Positions 1 to 9,879 of a DNA stretch of 64,000 bases are shown here, one piece after another. The notes under the pieces are model-generated. The model searched no databases, was not told the DNA's origin, and saw only the letters and a list, made by a program, of their open reading frames with translations. Made by a program: the position numbers and the translations under genes. Each line of letters begins with the position of its first letter. Position 1 is the stretch's first letter. The stretch spans positions 109,075-173,074 of the forward strand of contig WJMF01000099.1 in assembly GCA_014728085.1 (NCBI GenBank). The letters are read 5' to 3'. Origin of the DNA: Candidatus Zhuqueibacterota bacterium (GTDB lineage: Bacteria; Zhuqueibacterota; Zhuqueibacteria; Residuimicrobiales; Oceaniaggregativiventaceae).

Positions 1-243
1 CGACCGGTTTTTTATTCTCATAATCTGGAGGTTGCCGGAACCCCTTCAATTGTGGGAAGCAATCATATCAAATTCAAGGTTCGTCAGAACAGATGTGTAT
101 TTGATGTTATCGGATTTGGTAAAGCGGATTACTATTATCGCCTGAATCCCGGTCAAAAAAATTTGGATATGGTTTATGTGATAGATGAAAATGAATATTT
201 GGGTCGTAAATTCATTCAATTGAGAGTGAAAGACATAAAATAA
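1..243 (+). CDS. recJ: Single-stranded-DNA-specific exonuclease RecJ, C-terminal end (partial)
   Basis: Only the last 80 codons are present; the reading frame is open from base 1 and ends in TAA. The peptide contains GSNHIKFKVRQ followed by FDVIGFG, which matches the C-terminal OB-fold of RecJ, where a ss-DNA-contacting strand is followed by a 'FDAIGFG'-type motif. RecJ is a 5'-3' ssDNA exonuclease used in recombination and mismatch repair; its catalytic DHH/DHHA1 domains would lie upstream of the window. It is 13 bases upstream of ilvE in the same direction. The identification rests on a short C-terminal match, so it is likely but not certain. Confidence 0.75.
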   Translation, partial: RPVFYSHNLEVAGTPSIVGSNHIKFKVRQNRCVFDVIGFGKADYYYRLNPGQKNLDMVYVIDENEYLGRKFIQLRVKDIK

Positions 244-256
244 CCAGGAGGTTCGA

Positions 257-1183
257 ATGGATCCCAGAGATGAACAAGGTAAAATCTGGATGAATGGGAA
301 ATTGATACCCTGGAAAGATGCCACCATCCATGTTATGTCGCATGTCATACACTATGGAACCGGTGTATTCGAAGGAATTCGCTGTTATAAAACGCCAAAC
401 GGTCCCAGTATTTTTCGTTATCGCGAGCATATGAAAAGACTTCTGGATTCCGCCAAGATATATAGAATGGAAATACCCTTCAGCCTCGAAGAGCTGATGA
501 AAGCGGGTAAAGAAGTTGTCAAGGTCAATGAAATGGAATCCGCTTATTTGAGACCTATTGCTTTTCGAGGATATAACAGCCTTGGTGTGGATCCGTCAAA
601 ATGCCCGATAGAAGTTGTGATCGGTGCCATGAATTGGGGGAAATATCTGGGTGAAGAAGCCATCGAGTATGGCGTTGATGTCAGCGTTTCCTCCTGGAAT
701 CGCATGGCGCCCAACACCATGCCGACCATGGCCAAAGCTTGTTCGAATTATATGAACTCTCAACTTTTGAAAATGGAAGCTCTGGTCAATAATTATGCTG
801 AAGGTATCGGCCTCGATGCCTTTGGACATGTGAGTGAAGGCAGCGGTGAAAATATTTTTGTTGTTCGCGACGGCGTCATGTATACACCACCGAACGATGC
901 CGGTATTTTGCCCGGTATTACCCGGCACTGTATCATTCAGCTTGCCGCGGAATTCGATATTCCCGTCAAGGAAACCCATATCGCCCGGGAAATGCTCTAT
1001 ATAGCAGATGAAATCTTTTTTACCGGTACTGCGGCAGAAGTTACACCGATACGATCGATCGATCGGATTAAAATTGGAGAGGGAAAACGCGGTCCTCTGA
1101 CGGAAAAGCTGCAAAAGCGTTTTTTCGAATATGTCAATGGCGATTGTAAAGATATTTACGGGTGGCATGACTATATCAAATAG
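257..1183 (+). CDS. ilvE: Branched-chain amino acid aminotransferase
   Basis: 308 residues, the usual length for class IV PLP aminotransferases. It transfers the amino group between glutamate and the 2-oxo acids of valine, leucine and isoleucine in the cytoplasm. The family signature is complete: HYGTGVFEGIR near residue 35, the PLP-binding Lys in TMAKACSNYMNS (Lys160), the EGSGENIF loop near 195 and the FFTGTAAEVTPI segment near 255. A strong AGGAGG ribosome site lies 6 bases before the ATG. It follows recJ and overlaps nusB by 17 bases, suggesting co-transcription. No other ilv genes are nearby. Confidence 0.95.
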   Translation: MDPRDEQGKIWMNGKLIPWKDATIHVMSHVIHYGTGVFEGIRCYKTPNGPSIFRYREHMKRLLDSAKIYRMEIPFSLEELMKAGKEVVKVNEMESAYLRPIAFRGYNSLGVDPSKCPIEVVIGAMNWGKYLGEEAIEYGVDVSVSSWNRMAPNTMPTMAKACSNYMNSQLLKMEALVNNYAEGIGLDAFGHVSEGSGENIFVVRDGVMYTPPNDAGILPGITRHCIIQLAAEFDIPVKETHIAREMLYIADEIFFTGTAAEVTPIRSIDRIKIGEGKRGPLTEKLQKRFFEYVNGDCKDIYGWHDYIK

Positions 1184-1691
1184 TTCTGAAAACATTGAAG
1201 AAGAATTGAAAATTCCTTCGTCTATAGGTCCCAGGCGTAAGGCCCGGGAGATCGCCCTGCAAGGTCTGTATGCTGTTGAACTTTCCCAAAACACCATCCA
1301 GGAAGTGATGAGCAATCTGAGGGATCTTTATAATGAATCGGATTTTATTTTTTCATTTGCCCGGGAGCTCCTGACCAGAGCCAAAAATTACAAATCTGAA
1401 CTGGATCAATATATTCAGGCGAAAACCACCAATTGGGATTTTGAAAGAATAGCTATTATCGATAAAATCATTCTGAGAATTGCTATTTGTGAATTTTTGT
1501 ATTTTAATGATATCCCACCCAAGGTATCCATAGATGAGGCAATTGAGCTGAGTAAATGTTACAGTACCGAGCAGAGCGGTCGTTTTGTCAATGGCATTCT
1601 GGATGCTATTTTGAACGATCTGAAAAAGAGCAAGAAAATCAATAAATCAGGACGCGGCTTGATGGATTCCTCATCCAAAGATCGTTCATAG
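1167..1691 (+). CDS. nusB: Transcription antitermination factor NusB
   Basis: 174 residues from the preferred ATG. NusB binds boxA RNA with S10 (NusE) in rRNA antitermination complexes. The all-helical NusB fold is recognisable from RRKAREIALQGLYAVELS near the N-terminus, the central WDFERIAIIDKIILRIAICEF segment, and the PPKVSIDEAIELSK plus GRFVNGILDAI end. The frame is open upstream to an ATG at 1131, but that would overlap ilvE by 53 bases; the ATG at 1167, preceded by GGGTGG, is a better fit. About 20 extra N-terminal residues and a Lys/Ser-rich tail flank the core domain. Confidence 0.92.
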   Translation: MTISNSSENIEEELKIPSSIGPRRKAREIALQGLYAVELSQNTIQEVMSNLRDLYNESDFIFSFARELLTRAKNYKSELDQYIQAKTTNWDFERIAIIDKIILRIAICEFLYFNDIPPKVSIDEAIELSKCYSTEQSGRFVNGILDAILNDLKKSKKINKSGRGLMDSSSKDRS

Positions 1692-1776
1692 TTTTCCCCT
1701 GAAACTTTCAAGAATTCCAAACATATAAACGTAACCGTTTATTTTGAAAATGGTCAAGAATGCATGAGGTAATTGA

Positions 1777-4700
1777 ATGGCTAAATCAATCGAAAATATA
1801 TTTGCAAAACTGTTTGGCGGTACCGCTACGGATAAATTTCTGAAAGAGGCTTCTCAGGTCGTTGAGGAGATTAATCAGTTCGTCGCCGATTATGAAAACA
1901 TCACTGATGATGAATTAAAAGCAAAAACTCAGGAATTTAAATACCGGCTACATGCCGGTGAAACGCCGGATGATATTTTACCGGAAGCGTTTGCAACTGT
2001 CAAGGAGACTTGTAAACGGTTGTTGGGCAAGAAATGGATAGTGAGAGGTCAGGAGACCCCCTGGGATATGGTTCCCTATGATGTACAGCTGGTCGGCGCT
2101 CTGGCCTTGCATCAGGGAAAAATAGCAGAAATGGCCACCGGAGAGGGAAAAACGCTTGTCGCCACCATGCCGCTTTATCTCAATGCGCTTTCCGGGGAAG
2201 GTGCACATCTGGTAACGGTTAATGACTATCTGGCTCAGCGTGACTGTGAATGGATGGGTAAGGTTTATGAGTTTTTGGGGTTGAAAGCCGTCGCCCTTCA
2301 CGGTGATCTGACGCCGGAAGAAAAACGCGACGCCTATAATGCGGATATAACCTATGGTACCAACAATGAGTTTGGTTTCGATTACCTGCGTGACAATATG
2401 GCCATCGATGTATGGTCTGTCGTGCAACGACCTTTGAACTATGTTATCATCGATGAGGTGGATAGTATTCTGATCGATGAGGCCAGGACGCCGCTTATTA
2501 TTTCCGGCTCGGTGGGGGCACCGCGAAATGTTTATCGCGATTTAAAACCGATCGTTTCCAATCTGTATAAAAAACAAAAAGAACTCGTTGAACAGTTGAT
2601 TCGGGAGGGAAAAGCGCTTCTCGAAAGCGACGAAGAAAAAGCCGGCTTGATTTTGTTGCGCGCCCAGCGTGGCGATCCTAAAAGCCCCGCCCTTCTTGAA
2701 TTGCTGACCTCTAAATTTTGGGTCAAAAAACTTATAGAGCGAATTCAGGGACAATTTGAAATTAATAAAACCATGTCCGAGGTCGATGCAGAGCTCTATT
2801 TTACCATCGATGAAAAAAGCAATGTGGTGGATATTACGGAAAAGGGAAGAATTTTTCTTTCCGGAGGGCAGGATGAGGATATTGTTCGAAAAATTAAAAC
2901 ACTCGATGACCTCGATAACGGACTACAACAATTGAGCAAACGAAAGGATGCCGTCCGTTATTATAATGAAACGGACTCTGGAAGCGGCATGGATATGACG
3001 CTGGAGGGAAAGCTGTTTCTCTGCGGCGCTTCGGCTCAGGTTGAAGAGGCAATGCGGAGTGCGTTAACTATGCTCGATGAACGCATGCAGGAATTTCCCG
3101 CTGCCGTCAGCAGACTGATAGAGCAAAAAAATATGGATAAAAATTCTGCATGGCGTCGATTTTTTAACATGTCGAAAAAGGCGGATAAACTGGTTCAGGG
3201 TATCAGTGCCGACGGTATCGCATTTCTCAAAGAAAAAGAGCAGGATCAATCTTACCAAAAAGCTGTGCAGGGTCTCGAAAAGCTTTTTGAATTTATCGGT
3301 CAGGAATTGGATGACGAGGATAACCCCAGAATTCAAAATGAAAGACGGCAGCTCTATATAAAAACTTTATTTGAACTCTCCTCACAAAGTCATTGCCCGA
3401 TTGGGCTGACCGATGAGGGCAAGGCCGCAGTCATTGCGATTTTACAGGATGTAAATCCAGAGATGCTGCCCTTTATACATAAAATCAGAACCATGCTCAA
3501 CCAGGAAAAGGGTGAGACGTCGCCGCAAAGCGCAAGTCCGCCTCTGCTCGCCACGCATCAGGATTATTTTGAATTTGCAGATAATGGTGTGGTTATCAAA
3601 CACATCACCGAGAAGGGCCGCATTGCGCTTTTAGGCGGTAATCCGGATCTATATGTTTTACCGGACAGAAGCATTGTTGAAAGCCGCGACCAGGCTACTC
3701 AGGATCTCCTGGATCGCACATTGAATCAATCTCAATTTGATTATATCGGCCGGGTTCAGGCCATTGAAAAAATGAATTCAGACCTGACAGCCCTCTGTGA
3801 ATATGATGAACAAAAGGCTGCTGAAAAACAGTCATCTTTTGAATTTTACAAAAAAGTAAACATCTATGATCAGGAAAGAATTCAGTTTACCGATAAGGGC
3901 ATGGCCGTGGTCAGCGACTATGCTTCCCAAACGGAGAGCCTCTTAAATGCCCTGGATGCGGCGTTGCACAAGCAGGATCAGGCGGTTTTCCAATATAACG
4001 ATCGCAATCAACCTGTGGCCCTGACCAAAACGGTTTTGGATGAGCTGCTCGGCACCCCCTACAGTCAGATTCAGGATAAAATCAAGGAATGGCAGCAAAA
4101 CCTGAATGAAAAACAGGACAGCAATTCTGTCCGGTTGCGATTGAATCTCGATGACTATCTATTTTCACAGTTCCCTCAGCTCAAAGATAAATTTGCGAGT
4201 CCTTCCCGCATCTATGAAGAGCTTGAACGCATCGACCGCGTTTTTAAACTGCGACTGACCAGTTTGACCTCTGATGAATTATCCCCCCGGGATAAACAGA
4301 GGGTGATATATCGTTATTTTGATGTCGATGGAGAACCCGACTTTTCCGCTACGGAAACCGGACTAAAAATCACCGGCCTGTCCGATTCGGGTTTTCGCCT
4401 GCTGATGGGCGATGCGCTCAATCGCCGGCGGGTGGCGGAAAAGCTTGTTGAATTAACAAATGATCCGGATATCGATTCGGAAGTGTTGTTCGAATGGAGT
4501 CAATCGGGGTATCCCCGTTCTTTTAAAAAAAGCGCCAAAACCCGCCTGGTCGATGGCCTGCCGTTTTATCGGTATGACAAGGAATTCTCCGACTTTCGCG
4601 ACGAAATATTGCGCATCAGCAGTAAAAAAGTAAATTCCCGTTCCGAGCTGGAAAATATTCTGCCAAAGGACAAGATACACCTCAAAAACAAAGGTATTCT

Positions 4701-7700
4701 TCTCGATGAACGCGAGTTGAATGATCTGCTTTCAAAGGCCCATGCGCCCAATTTGGTTTTGACTCAGAATGAAATAGAGTCCTGGTTTCATGTGCACTTT
4801 GAGCGCAAGCCTCAGCGTGAATTGGAAAGCCGGCGCGATCGCCTGTGGCGGGATTATAACCGCGTTGAGGAGCGCATCCAAAATATTTCTCAGCTTTTAA
4901 AAGCCTACACGCTCTTTCATAAAGACGTTGATTATGTGGTTAAAACCCTTGAAGAGAGCGATTTGCGCCGTCACGGCGGAGGAAAGGGTAAAAATGCCGT
5001 CATGATTGTTGACCAGTTCACCGGCAGATTGATGCCCGGTCGTCGCTTTAGTGAGGGATTGCATGAAGCCCTTGAAGCAAAAGAGAATGTGGAGGTTCAG
5101 GCTGAAACACAAACTTTGGCGACAATTACCATACAGAATTTTTTCCGTCTTTATAAAAAAATAGCCGGAATGACCGGTACGGCCGAGACCGAGTCACAGG
5201 AGTTTTTCAGTACTTACAAACTGGATGTTGTTGTCGTTCCCACCAATAAACCCGTGGTACGGGATGATTATAACGATGTTATATATCGCACAAAAAATGA
5301 AAAATACAATGCTCTGATCGAGGAAGCCATTCAGATGCATGAGCAGGGACGCGCTGTTCTCATCGGTACCATTTCAGTCGATGTATCAGAGCGGCTGAGC
5401 CAGCTTTTAACCCGGCGCGGTATCCCCGTAGCCAATTGGCTCAAAAAGGGGGATGTCTCCAGCGAACTGGAATCAGGCAAATTTCATACCGTGTTGAATG
5501 CTAAATTCCACAAATCCGAGGCAGAAATCGTCGCCAAGGCGGGATTGCCGGGCTCGATTACGATTGCGACCAACATGGCCGGCCGCGGTACTGATATAAA
5601 ACTGCATCCCGCTGTAAAAGAACAAGGTGGTTTGCATATTATCGGTTCTGAAAAACATGAGGCACGTAGAATTGACCGTCAGTTGCGAGGAAGAGCCGGA
5701 CGTCAGGGAGATCCGGGCTCATCGCGTTTTTATTTGTGTCTTGAAGATGATTTGATGCGTCTCTTTGGCTCTGACCGCATTACAAATATCATGAGCCGGT
5801 TGGGCCCGTCGGAGCAGGGAGAGCGAATCGAACATCCCCTGATTACGCGATCTATTGAGCGCGCTCAAAAAAAAGTTGAAGAACGGAATTTCGAAATCAG
5901 GAAACAATTGCTCGAATACGATGATGTGCTGAATGAACAGCGTAAGATTATATACAAGCGCAGGCTAAATCTGCTGGGATTTGCAGAGATAGAGGATATG
6001 GTGGAATCCAAAGCAAAGCGTTATTTCGGGGAAGAGGATAACCGGGCAACGTGGGATGTTGATGGACTGATAACTAATTTAAAGGAATACTTTAATCAGG
6101 ATCCGCCTTTTTCAGCAAACGAACTCGAGCCCCAAAATATAGATGAAATTAAAAGAAGGCTGGGAGATTGGATTTCTCAACAGCTGGATGAACGGCGTCA
6201 CATTGAATCGATGCGAATCCGGCATCGTATACTGGGATGCTGTCAGATGGATGAATTGATTGAATATATTGTCGGCCATCTGATTCACCTGCACCGAATG
6301 GGAAAATCCGATTTCCAAAATTGGAACCTGGAAGGACTGGAAACCGATCTTGAACGTATATTCAACGACAAACCGGATGTTCGGCAAAAAGTTGATAATT
6401 CCGAACAATTAAGAATCAGCCTGGTAGAGTGGGGCAAACAGGTTTACAGAGAGGATTATAAGGAACAACACGCTGAATTTGAGCAGCTCTTGTTCGGTCG
6501 CTTGTCCTTTGAAGAATTTGTCGATGTTTTTCTCTTTGCCATGATGCAATTTCATCTCAATCCGGCGCAACCTCCTGTTTCCTGGGAAAGCAAACGGTTT
6601 TTCCATGACCTTGAACGTGTTTTCGGGTCAACTCCGGAAGTGGGTCTCAATGAAATACGCACCATAAGACGGCAAAAATTGCAGGAGATTCTGCGTGACT
6701 GGGTCTCCGGCCTGAATATACATTCGGACAACTATCTCCTTTACCGTCACCGCATACTCGGCTTGCTATCATTGTCAACGTTTGTAGATGCCCTGGCTTT
6801 ATCTTGTCTGGTCGATGAAGAAGGGCGTTTGTTGCGCGACGAGTTTCAACTTGCTCAAAAGCAGCAACTACTGGATAAAGTCTTTGGTGAGGGTATTGCT
6901 GAACGTAATCGCACAGAGAACCAGGAGCGATATCGCGAGAATATTATGTCAAGTGCGCGTGAAGCATTCAACAGCGAGTACCGCAAGCGGCGTTCCGCTT
7001 ACGACACGGTTATGCTTGCCGGTGCCACCAATGATGCTTTTATCCAGGCAGTCGTCCAGGTGATGGTAGATCAGGCCATCCAGAGCGGTGATGCGGATAA
7101 AACACTGTCACAAATGCTCGACTTTATCTTTCTCAACCGGCCGGAAAAGCTCGGATCTGTTGTTCAAGATCAAAGCAAGATTAATGAATTGAAAAAAGAT
7201 CTGATTGCCTGGGCGTTGCGATTACACAGTGCCATTCATTATCAGCAGAAACGGCTCGAACAGGCCCGTTTGAGCAGTGAAATTGTAAGAGATTCGATCC
7301 TGACCATGATAGATGATACGCTCTACAATGTAATTTCCAATCTACTCGGTGAATCAGATGATCTTGATCGGGAACTGGTGGGCAGATTACAGACCGAATG
7401 CCGGCTTGTATTTCGTCAATCACCGCGAATTGCGGATGGCGGTGACGAGGCCTTTGATCCCGCTCATATACTGGAGGATTTAAATCAGTGGGCTCAGTCC
7501 ATTTATCTGCGACGTATCAGGGAATTGGGTGAAGATTTGGCTGCCCGTTATGAACGCTATTATATGCTCGATAAAATAGACGATAATTGGCGCCAGCATC
7601 TTCATGCGATTGATGAATTACGCGAGGGAATTGGATTGCGCGGTTATGGGCAAAAGGATCCCTTGCTCGAATACAAATCCGAAGCCTATAGAATGTTCGT

Positions 7701-8004
7701 TCAAACCATTGATCGAATGAATCGGGATGTGGTTTCCACCCTGTTTACTATTTTCGATGTCGGTGGTGAACTGGAGGAAAAAAAGCAGCAACGTTCAGAA
7801 CCAAAAGAATATGTAACCACACATTCTCAGGTTCAAACCTTTCAGCAGACGGCTCCGGCAACCTCCCCGGCGGCCCAGGTTCAGAGCAGAGGGCAGGCCG
7901 GCGGCGCACAAAAGCCGAAACAAGCTGTTAAAGTGGGCCGAAATGACCCCTGTCCCTGTGGTAGTGGCAAAAAGTATAAACAATGCTGTGGCAGCAAAGT
8001 TTGA
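1777..8004 (+). CDS. secA: Preprotein translocase ATPase SecA, giant form with two expanded domains
   Basis: 2075 residues in one uninterrupted frame; ordinary SecA is 800-1100. SecA drives preproteins through SecYEG using ATP. Core motifs are all present: Walker A GEGKT (Lys125), DEVD (226-229), IVDQFTGR (about 1078-1085), [11 protein letters not shown] (from 1130), [10 protein letters not shown] (from 1265), [14 protein letters not shown] (from 1301), [11 protein letters not shown] (about 1379), and DDNWRQHL with [14 protein letters not shown] (from 1935). A SEC-C zinc motif (Cys2059, 2061, 2070, 2071) ends the protein. Two regions are greatly enlarged: residues about 245-1039, within the preprotein-crosslinking domain, and about 1395-1930, at the helical wing; each carries internal repeats (separate entries). 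GAGG precedes the ATG. No second secA is visible in the window, and with intact motor motifs this copy is probably the functional housekeeping one. Confidence 0.96.
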   Translation: MAKSIENIFAKLFGGTATDKFLKEASQVVEEINQFVADYENITDDELKAKTQEFKYRLHAGETPDDILPEAFATVKETCKRLLGKKWIVRGQETPWDMVPYDVQLVGALALHQGKIAEMATGEGKTLVATMPLYLNALSGEGAHLVTVNDYLAQRDCEWMGKVYEFLGLKAVALHGDLTPEEKRDAYNADITYGTNNEFGFDYLRDNMAIDVWSVVQRPLNYVIIDEVDSILIDEARTPLIISGSVGAPRNVYRDLKPIVSNLYKKQKELVEQLIREGKALLESDEEKAGLILLRAQRGDPKSPALLELLTSKFWVKKLIERIQGQFEINKTMSEVDAELYFTIDEKSNVVDITEKGRIFLSGGQDEDIVRKIKTLDDLDNGLQQLSKRKDAVRYYNETDSGSGMDMTLEGKLFLCGASAQVEEAMRSALTMLDERMQEFPAAVSRLIEQKNMDKNSAWRRFFNMSKKADKLVQGISADGIAFLKEKEQDQSYQKAVQGLEKLFEFIGQELDDEDNPRIQNERRQLYIKTLFELSSQSHCPIGLTDEGKAAVIAILQDVNPEMLPFIHKIRTMLNQEKGETSPQSASPPLLATHQDYFEFADNGVVIKHITEKGRIALLGGNPDLYVLPDRSIVESRDQATQDLLDRTLNQSQFDYIGRVQAIEKMNSDLTALCEYDEQKAAEKQSSFEFYKKVNIYDQERIQFTDKGMAVVSDYASQTESLLNALDAALHKQDQAVFQYNDRNQPVALTKTVLDELLGTPYSQIQDKIKEWQQNLNEKQDSNSVRLRLNLDDYLFSQFPQLKDKFASPSRIYEELERIDRVFKLRLTSLTSDELSPRDKQRVIYRYFDVDGEPDFSATETGLKITGLSDSGFRLLMGDALNRRRVAEKLVELTNDPDIDSEVLFEWSQSGYPRSFKKSAKTRLVDGLPFYRYDKEFSDFRDEILRISSKKVNSRSELENILPKDKIHLKNKGILLDERELNDLLSKAHAPNLVLTQNEIESWFHVHFERKPQRELESRRDRLWRDYNRVEERIQNISQLLKAYTLFHKDVDYVVKTLEESDLRRHGGGKGKNAVMIVDQFTGRLMPGRRFSEGLHEALEAKENVEVQAETQTLATITIQNFFRLYKKIAGMTGTAETESQEFFSTYKLDVVVVPTNKPVVRDDYNDVIYRTKNEKYNALIEEAIQMHEQGRAVLIGTISVDVSERLSQLLTRRGIPVANWLKKGDVSSELESGKFHTVLNAKFHKSEAEIVAKAGLPGSITIATNMAGRGTDIKLHPAVKEQGGLHIIGSEKHEARRIDRQLRGRAGRQGDPGSSRFYLCLEDDLMRLFGSDRITNIMSRLGPSEQGERIEHPLITRSIERAQKKVEERNFEIRKQLLEYDDVLNEQRKIIYKRRLNLLGFAEIEDMVESKAKRYFGEEDNRATWDVDGLITNLKEYFNQDPPFSANELEPQNIDEIKRRLGDWISQQLDERRHIESMRIRHRILGCCQMDELIEYIVGHLIHLHRMGKSDFQNWNLEGLETDLERIFNDKPDVRQKVDNSEQLRISLVEWGKQVYREDYKEQHAEFEQLLFGRLSFEEFVDVFLFAMMQFHLNPAQPPVSWESKRFFHDLERVFGSTPEVGLNEIRTIRRQKLQEILRDWVSGLNIHSDNYLLYRHRILGLLSLSTFVDALALSCLVDEEGRLLRDEFQLAQKQQLLDKVFGEGIAERNRTENQERYRENIMSSAREAFNSEYRKRRSAYDTVMLAGATNDAFIQAVVQVMVDQAIQSGDADKTLSQMLDFIFLNRPEKLGSVVQDQSKINELKKDLIAWALRLHSAIHYQQKRLEQARLSSEIVRDSILTMIDDTLYNVISNLLGESDDLDRELVGRLQTECRLVFRQSPRIADGGDEAFDPAHILEDLNQWAQSIYLRRIRELGEDLAARYERYYMLDKIDDNWRQHLHAIDELREGIGLRGYGQKDPLLEYKSEAYRMFVQTIDRMNRDVVSTLFTIFDVGGELEEKKQQRSEPKEYVTTHSQVQTFQQTAPATSPAAQVQSRGQAGGAQKPKQAVKVGRNDPCPCGSGKKYKQCCGSKV
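2791..4695 (+). repeat. Degenerate protein-level repeats in the SecA preprotein-crosslinking domain
   Basis: Ordinary SecA has one strand-turn element of the form DEKS..V.LTE.G in this domain. Here the same core (hydrophobic or Thr, then D/E/K-x-G plus hydrophobics) recurs at residues about 353 (ITEKG), 408 (TLEGK), 544 (LTDEG), 610 (ITEKG), 704 (FTDKG), 868 (LSDSG) and 969 (LKNKG). Copies 1 and 4 are nearly identical over ITEKGRI..L.GG, and copy 4 continues with an LYVLPD segment. Spacing is irregular (55-165 residues) with charged helical linkers between. The repetition is seen by eye in the translation; domain boundaries are not computed. Confidence 0.7.
5968..7551 (+). repeat. Tandem protein repeats of about 88 residues in the SecA helical-wing region
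   Basis: Three units show a Trp followed by a helix and an R/Y-x-F end: [14 protein letters not shown] (Trp1426), [14 protein letters not shown] (Trp1516) and [14 protein letters not shown] (Trp1603), spaced 90 and 87 residues. An RHRILG element occurs at 1482 and again at 1657, two units apart, with a related FGRLSFEEF element between them (about 1571). Less similar units seem to follow to about residue 1925, where the normal scaffold resumes. Ordinary SecA carries a single W-D-hydrophobic-GL...L helix here, so this looks like multiplication of a native element rather than insertion of foreign sequence. Confidence 0.75.
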
Positions 8005-8089
8005 ACAATGAAATGATTTGACTTGTAATAATAAATTCTTATATTGAAAAGGAGCAAGGAAACTGAGTGAAAAATCAAGAGCTTATGGA

Positions 8090-8557
8090 ATGAAGCGAAA
8101 CATCCTGGATATATTAACCTTTATAATGAGTGAAATACAATCGAACCCGTTGCAGGATATTGATTTTGATTTAATGGTCGAGACGTTAGAAGACCATGGA
8201 TATAGCGACGAGGAAATTTCAGCAGCAATGGATTGGATTTCACAACACAGTGAAAGCATCGATCGCCTGGTTTCAACGGAAAATTCAGATCTTCCGAGAC
8301 CTGTATGGCGACAGCTTAATGATGTAGAAAAAGATGTCATATCTCCGAACGCATTTAGTTATCTTTTTCACTTACGGGAACTCGAGTTGTTACGTGATGA
8401 TGAAATGGAAGCGATCATTGACCGGGCGATTCATCTGGATTTGCCTTCATTGAATGTGGAGGACATGCAGGACCTTATAGCTATTGTGGTACTGGATTAC
8501 GAAAATAATGCCTCCAGGGGATATTTTCAGTTTAGTATCAATCAATTGCCGCATTGA
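8090..8557 (+). CDS. smg: Smg/DUF494 family protein
   Basis: 155 residues. It matches the Smg (DUF494) family: an N-terminal helix with ILDILTFIMSEI, then LVETLEDHGYSDEEI-type sequence, a WI motif, and a C-terminal segment ending in hydrophobic and acidic residues. The biochemical role of the family is not established; in proteobacteria smg sits next to dprA and topA-like genes. Here it lies between secA (85 bases upstream) and a Xer recombinase whose ATG begins 5 bases after its stop. No strong ribosome site is seen before the ATG at 8090; AAGGAG at 8048 is too distant, so the start is less certain than the family. Confidence 0.75.
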   Translation: MKRNILDILTFIMSEIQSNPLQDIDFDLMVETLEDHGYSDEEISAAMDWISQHSESIDRLVSTENSDLPRPVWRQLNDVEKDVISPNAFSYLFHLRELELLRDDEMEAIIDRAIHLDLPSLNVEDMQDLIAIVVLDYENNASRGYFQFSINQLPH

Positions 8558-8562
8558 CATAT

Positions 8563-9477
8563 ATGGTTAACTCAAAACACATTTTAAGCCACTGGATTGA
8601 CAGATTTTTATATTTCCTAAAGACGGAAAAGCACGCCTCTCCTCACACCCGATCGAATTATAAACATGATTTGCTGCAATTTCGTGATTTTCTCAGGGAT
8701 CGGTACGATCTGCAGTCTGTTGGTCTGGGTTATTTTGAAAAGCGGAATATCCGGCAATTTCTCAGTCACCTCTTGTCTGCCGGCTATGCGAAGAAGAGCA
8801 TTGCCAGAAAACTGGCTTGTCTCCGCGCCTTTGCACGCTATTTGATCCGGGAACAAGCTATTGACGTGAACCCCACCTTGAATATTGCATCTCCAAAACA
8901 GGAAAAACGATTAGCACCATTCATCAGTATGAGTGAAATTAAAGCCCTTTTCCGACTTCCGGATGGTTCCACATCCACGGGCAAGCGCGATTTGGCCATT
9001 CTGGAGTTGTTTTACGCTACGGGTGTGAGAATTGGGGAAATGGTGACGCTCCGCATCAAACACGTTCATGCTGAGGGAACCCTGATCGTCCACGGTAAGC
9101 GCAATAAAACCAGAATCGTTCCCATGGGCGGACGTGCACTGCAGAGTCTGCAGCGATACCTCAATTTGAGAAATTACAAGCCCGGACAGATGAGCGAGGA
9201 CTTTGTTTTCGTTACTTCAGAAGGAGAGCCTTTTACACGGCAGCAGCTTGCCAGAATCGTCAGCAGCTATTTAAAACTCGTTACCAAAAGAGACGCAGCG
9301 CATCCCCATGCTCTACGACACACATTTGCCACGCACTTGCTGGATCAGGGGGCGGACTTGATGTCTGTTAAGGAGTTACTCGGTCATGCAAATCTGTCTA
9401 CGACACAAGTCTATACACACATGTCTGCAGAACATTTAAAACGGATATATAAACATTCACATCCCCGAGCCGATTAA
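8563..9477 (+). CDS. xerD: Tyrosine recombinase, XerC/XerD type
   Basis: 304 residues, the normal Xer length. Xer proteins resolve chromosome dimers at dif by strand exchange near FtsK. The N-terminal SAM-like domain (KTEKHASPHTRSNYKHDL) is followed by a catalytic domain with Arg in ATGVRIGEM, Lys in VHGKRNKTR, HALRHTFATHLL, LGHANLSTTQVYTH and the nucleophilic Tyr in the last motif. All catalytic residues are present. A TTG at 8554 overlapping the smg stop is an alternative start. There is no integrase-type mobile context, so a housekeeping role is more likely than phage integration. XerC and XerD cannot be told apart by eye. Confidence 0.9.
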   Translation: MVNSKHILSHWIDRFLYFLKTEKHASPHTRSNYKHDLLQFRDFLRDRYDLQSVGLGYFEKRNIRQFLSHLLSAGYAKKSIARKLACLRAFARYLIREQAIDVNPTLNIASPKQEKRLAPFISMSEIKALFRLPDGSTSTGKRDLAILELFYATGVRIGEMVTLRIKHVHAEGTLIVHGKRNKTRIVPMGGRALQSLQRYLNLRNYKPGQMSEDFVFVTSEGEPFTRQQLARIVSSYLKLVTKRDAAHPHALRHTFATHLLDQGADLMSVKELLGHANLSTTQVYTHMSAEHLKRIYKHSHPRAD

Positions 9478-9555
9478 ACAACCGGGAATTGTGACCTGTC
9501 CCCGCATTTTTAGAGTCACAGCTTTTGAACCCTGTTTAAATTGTAGGAGGGACTT

Positions 9556-9879
9556 ATGAGAATCACTTTCACTGCGAGGCATTTTAAAACATCAGACAGA
9601 TTAAAAAATTATGCTGAAGAAAAGGTCAAGAAACTGCGCCGCTATGATGATACATTGATGGACATAAGTATTATTCTCGATTATGTAAAACAGGAGCAGG
9701 TAGCGGAAATTATCTCCAAAGTATCCGGAAATAAATTCGCTGTGGTTGAAAAAAGTGAAGACATGTATAAATCGATAGATCTCGCGGTGGATAAGCTCGA
9801 ACGAAAACTAAAAAAGCACAAGCAAAAACTTCGCCGCTTTGAAAACGAGCGCATTACTCAAAACTTTGATGAAAAATGA
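9556..9879 (+). CDS. hpf: Ribosome hibernation promoting factor, short form
   Basis: 107 residues with the beta-alpha-beta-beta-beta-alpha pattern of HPF/YfiA: RITFTARHFKTSDRLKNYAEEKVKKLRRY, then D.SIILDY and a Lys-rich C-terminal helix. It binds the 30S decoding region and stabilises inactive ribosomes in stationary phase. There is no long C-terminal dimerisation domain, so this is the short form. A strong AGGAGG lies before the ATG. The ATG of hprK overlaps its stop by 4 bases (ATGA), a sign of translational coupling. The hpf-hprK-PTS order recalls the rpoN-hpf-hprK clusters of other bacteria, although rpoN is not here. Confidence 0.92.
   Translation: MRITFTARHFKTSDRLKNYAEEKVKKLRRYDDTLMDISIILDYVKQEQVAEIISKVSGNKFAVVEKSEDMYKSIDLAVDKLERKLKKHKQKLRRFENERITQNFDEK

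Noticed and set aside
596..1315. Minus-strand frame of 239 codons across ilvE and nusB
   Set aside because: Antisense to two recognised genes and no ribosome site.
1777..8004. SecA length explained as a fusion of two genes or an assembly join
   Set aside because: Both ends and all core motifs appear once and in the normal order in a single frame, and the extra sequence resembles native SecA elements rather than another gene.
8563..9477. Phage-type integrase or mobile element
   Set aside because: The recombinase has normal Xer length and sits among housekeeping genes; no att repeats, tRNA or cargo genes are visible.
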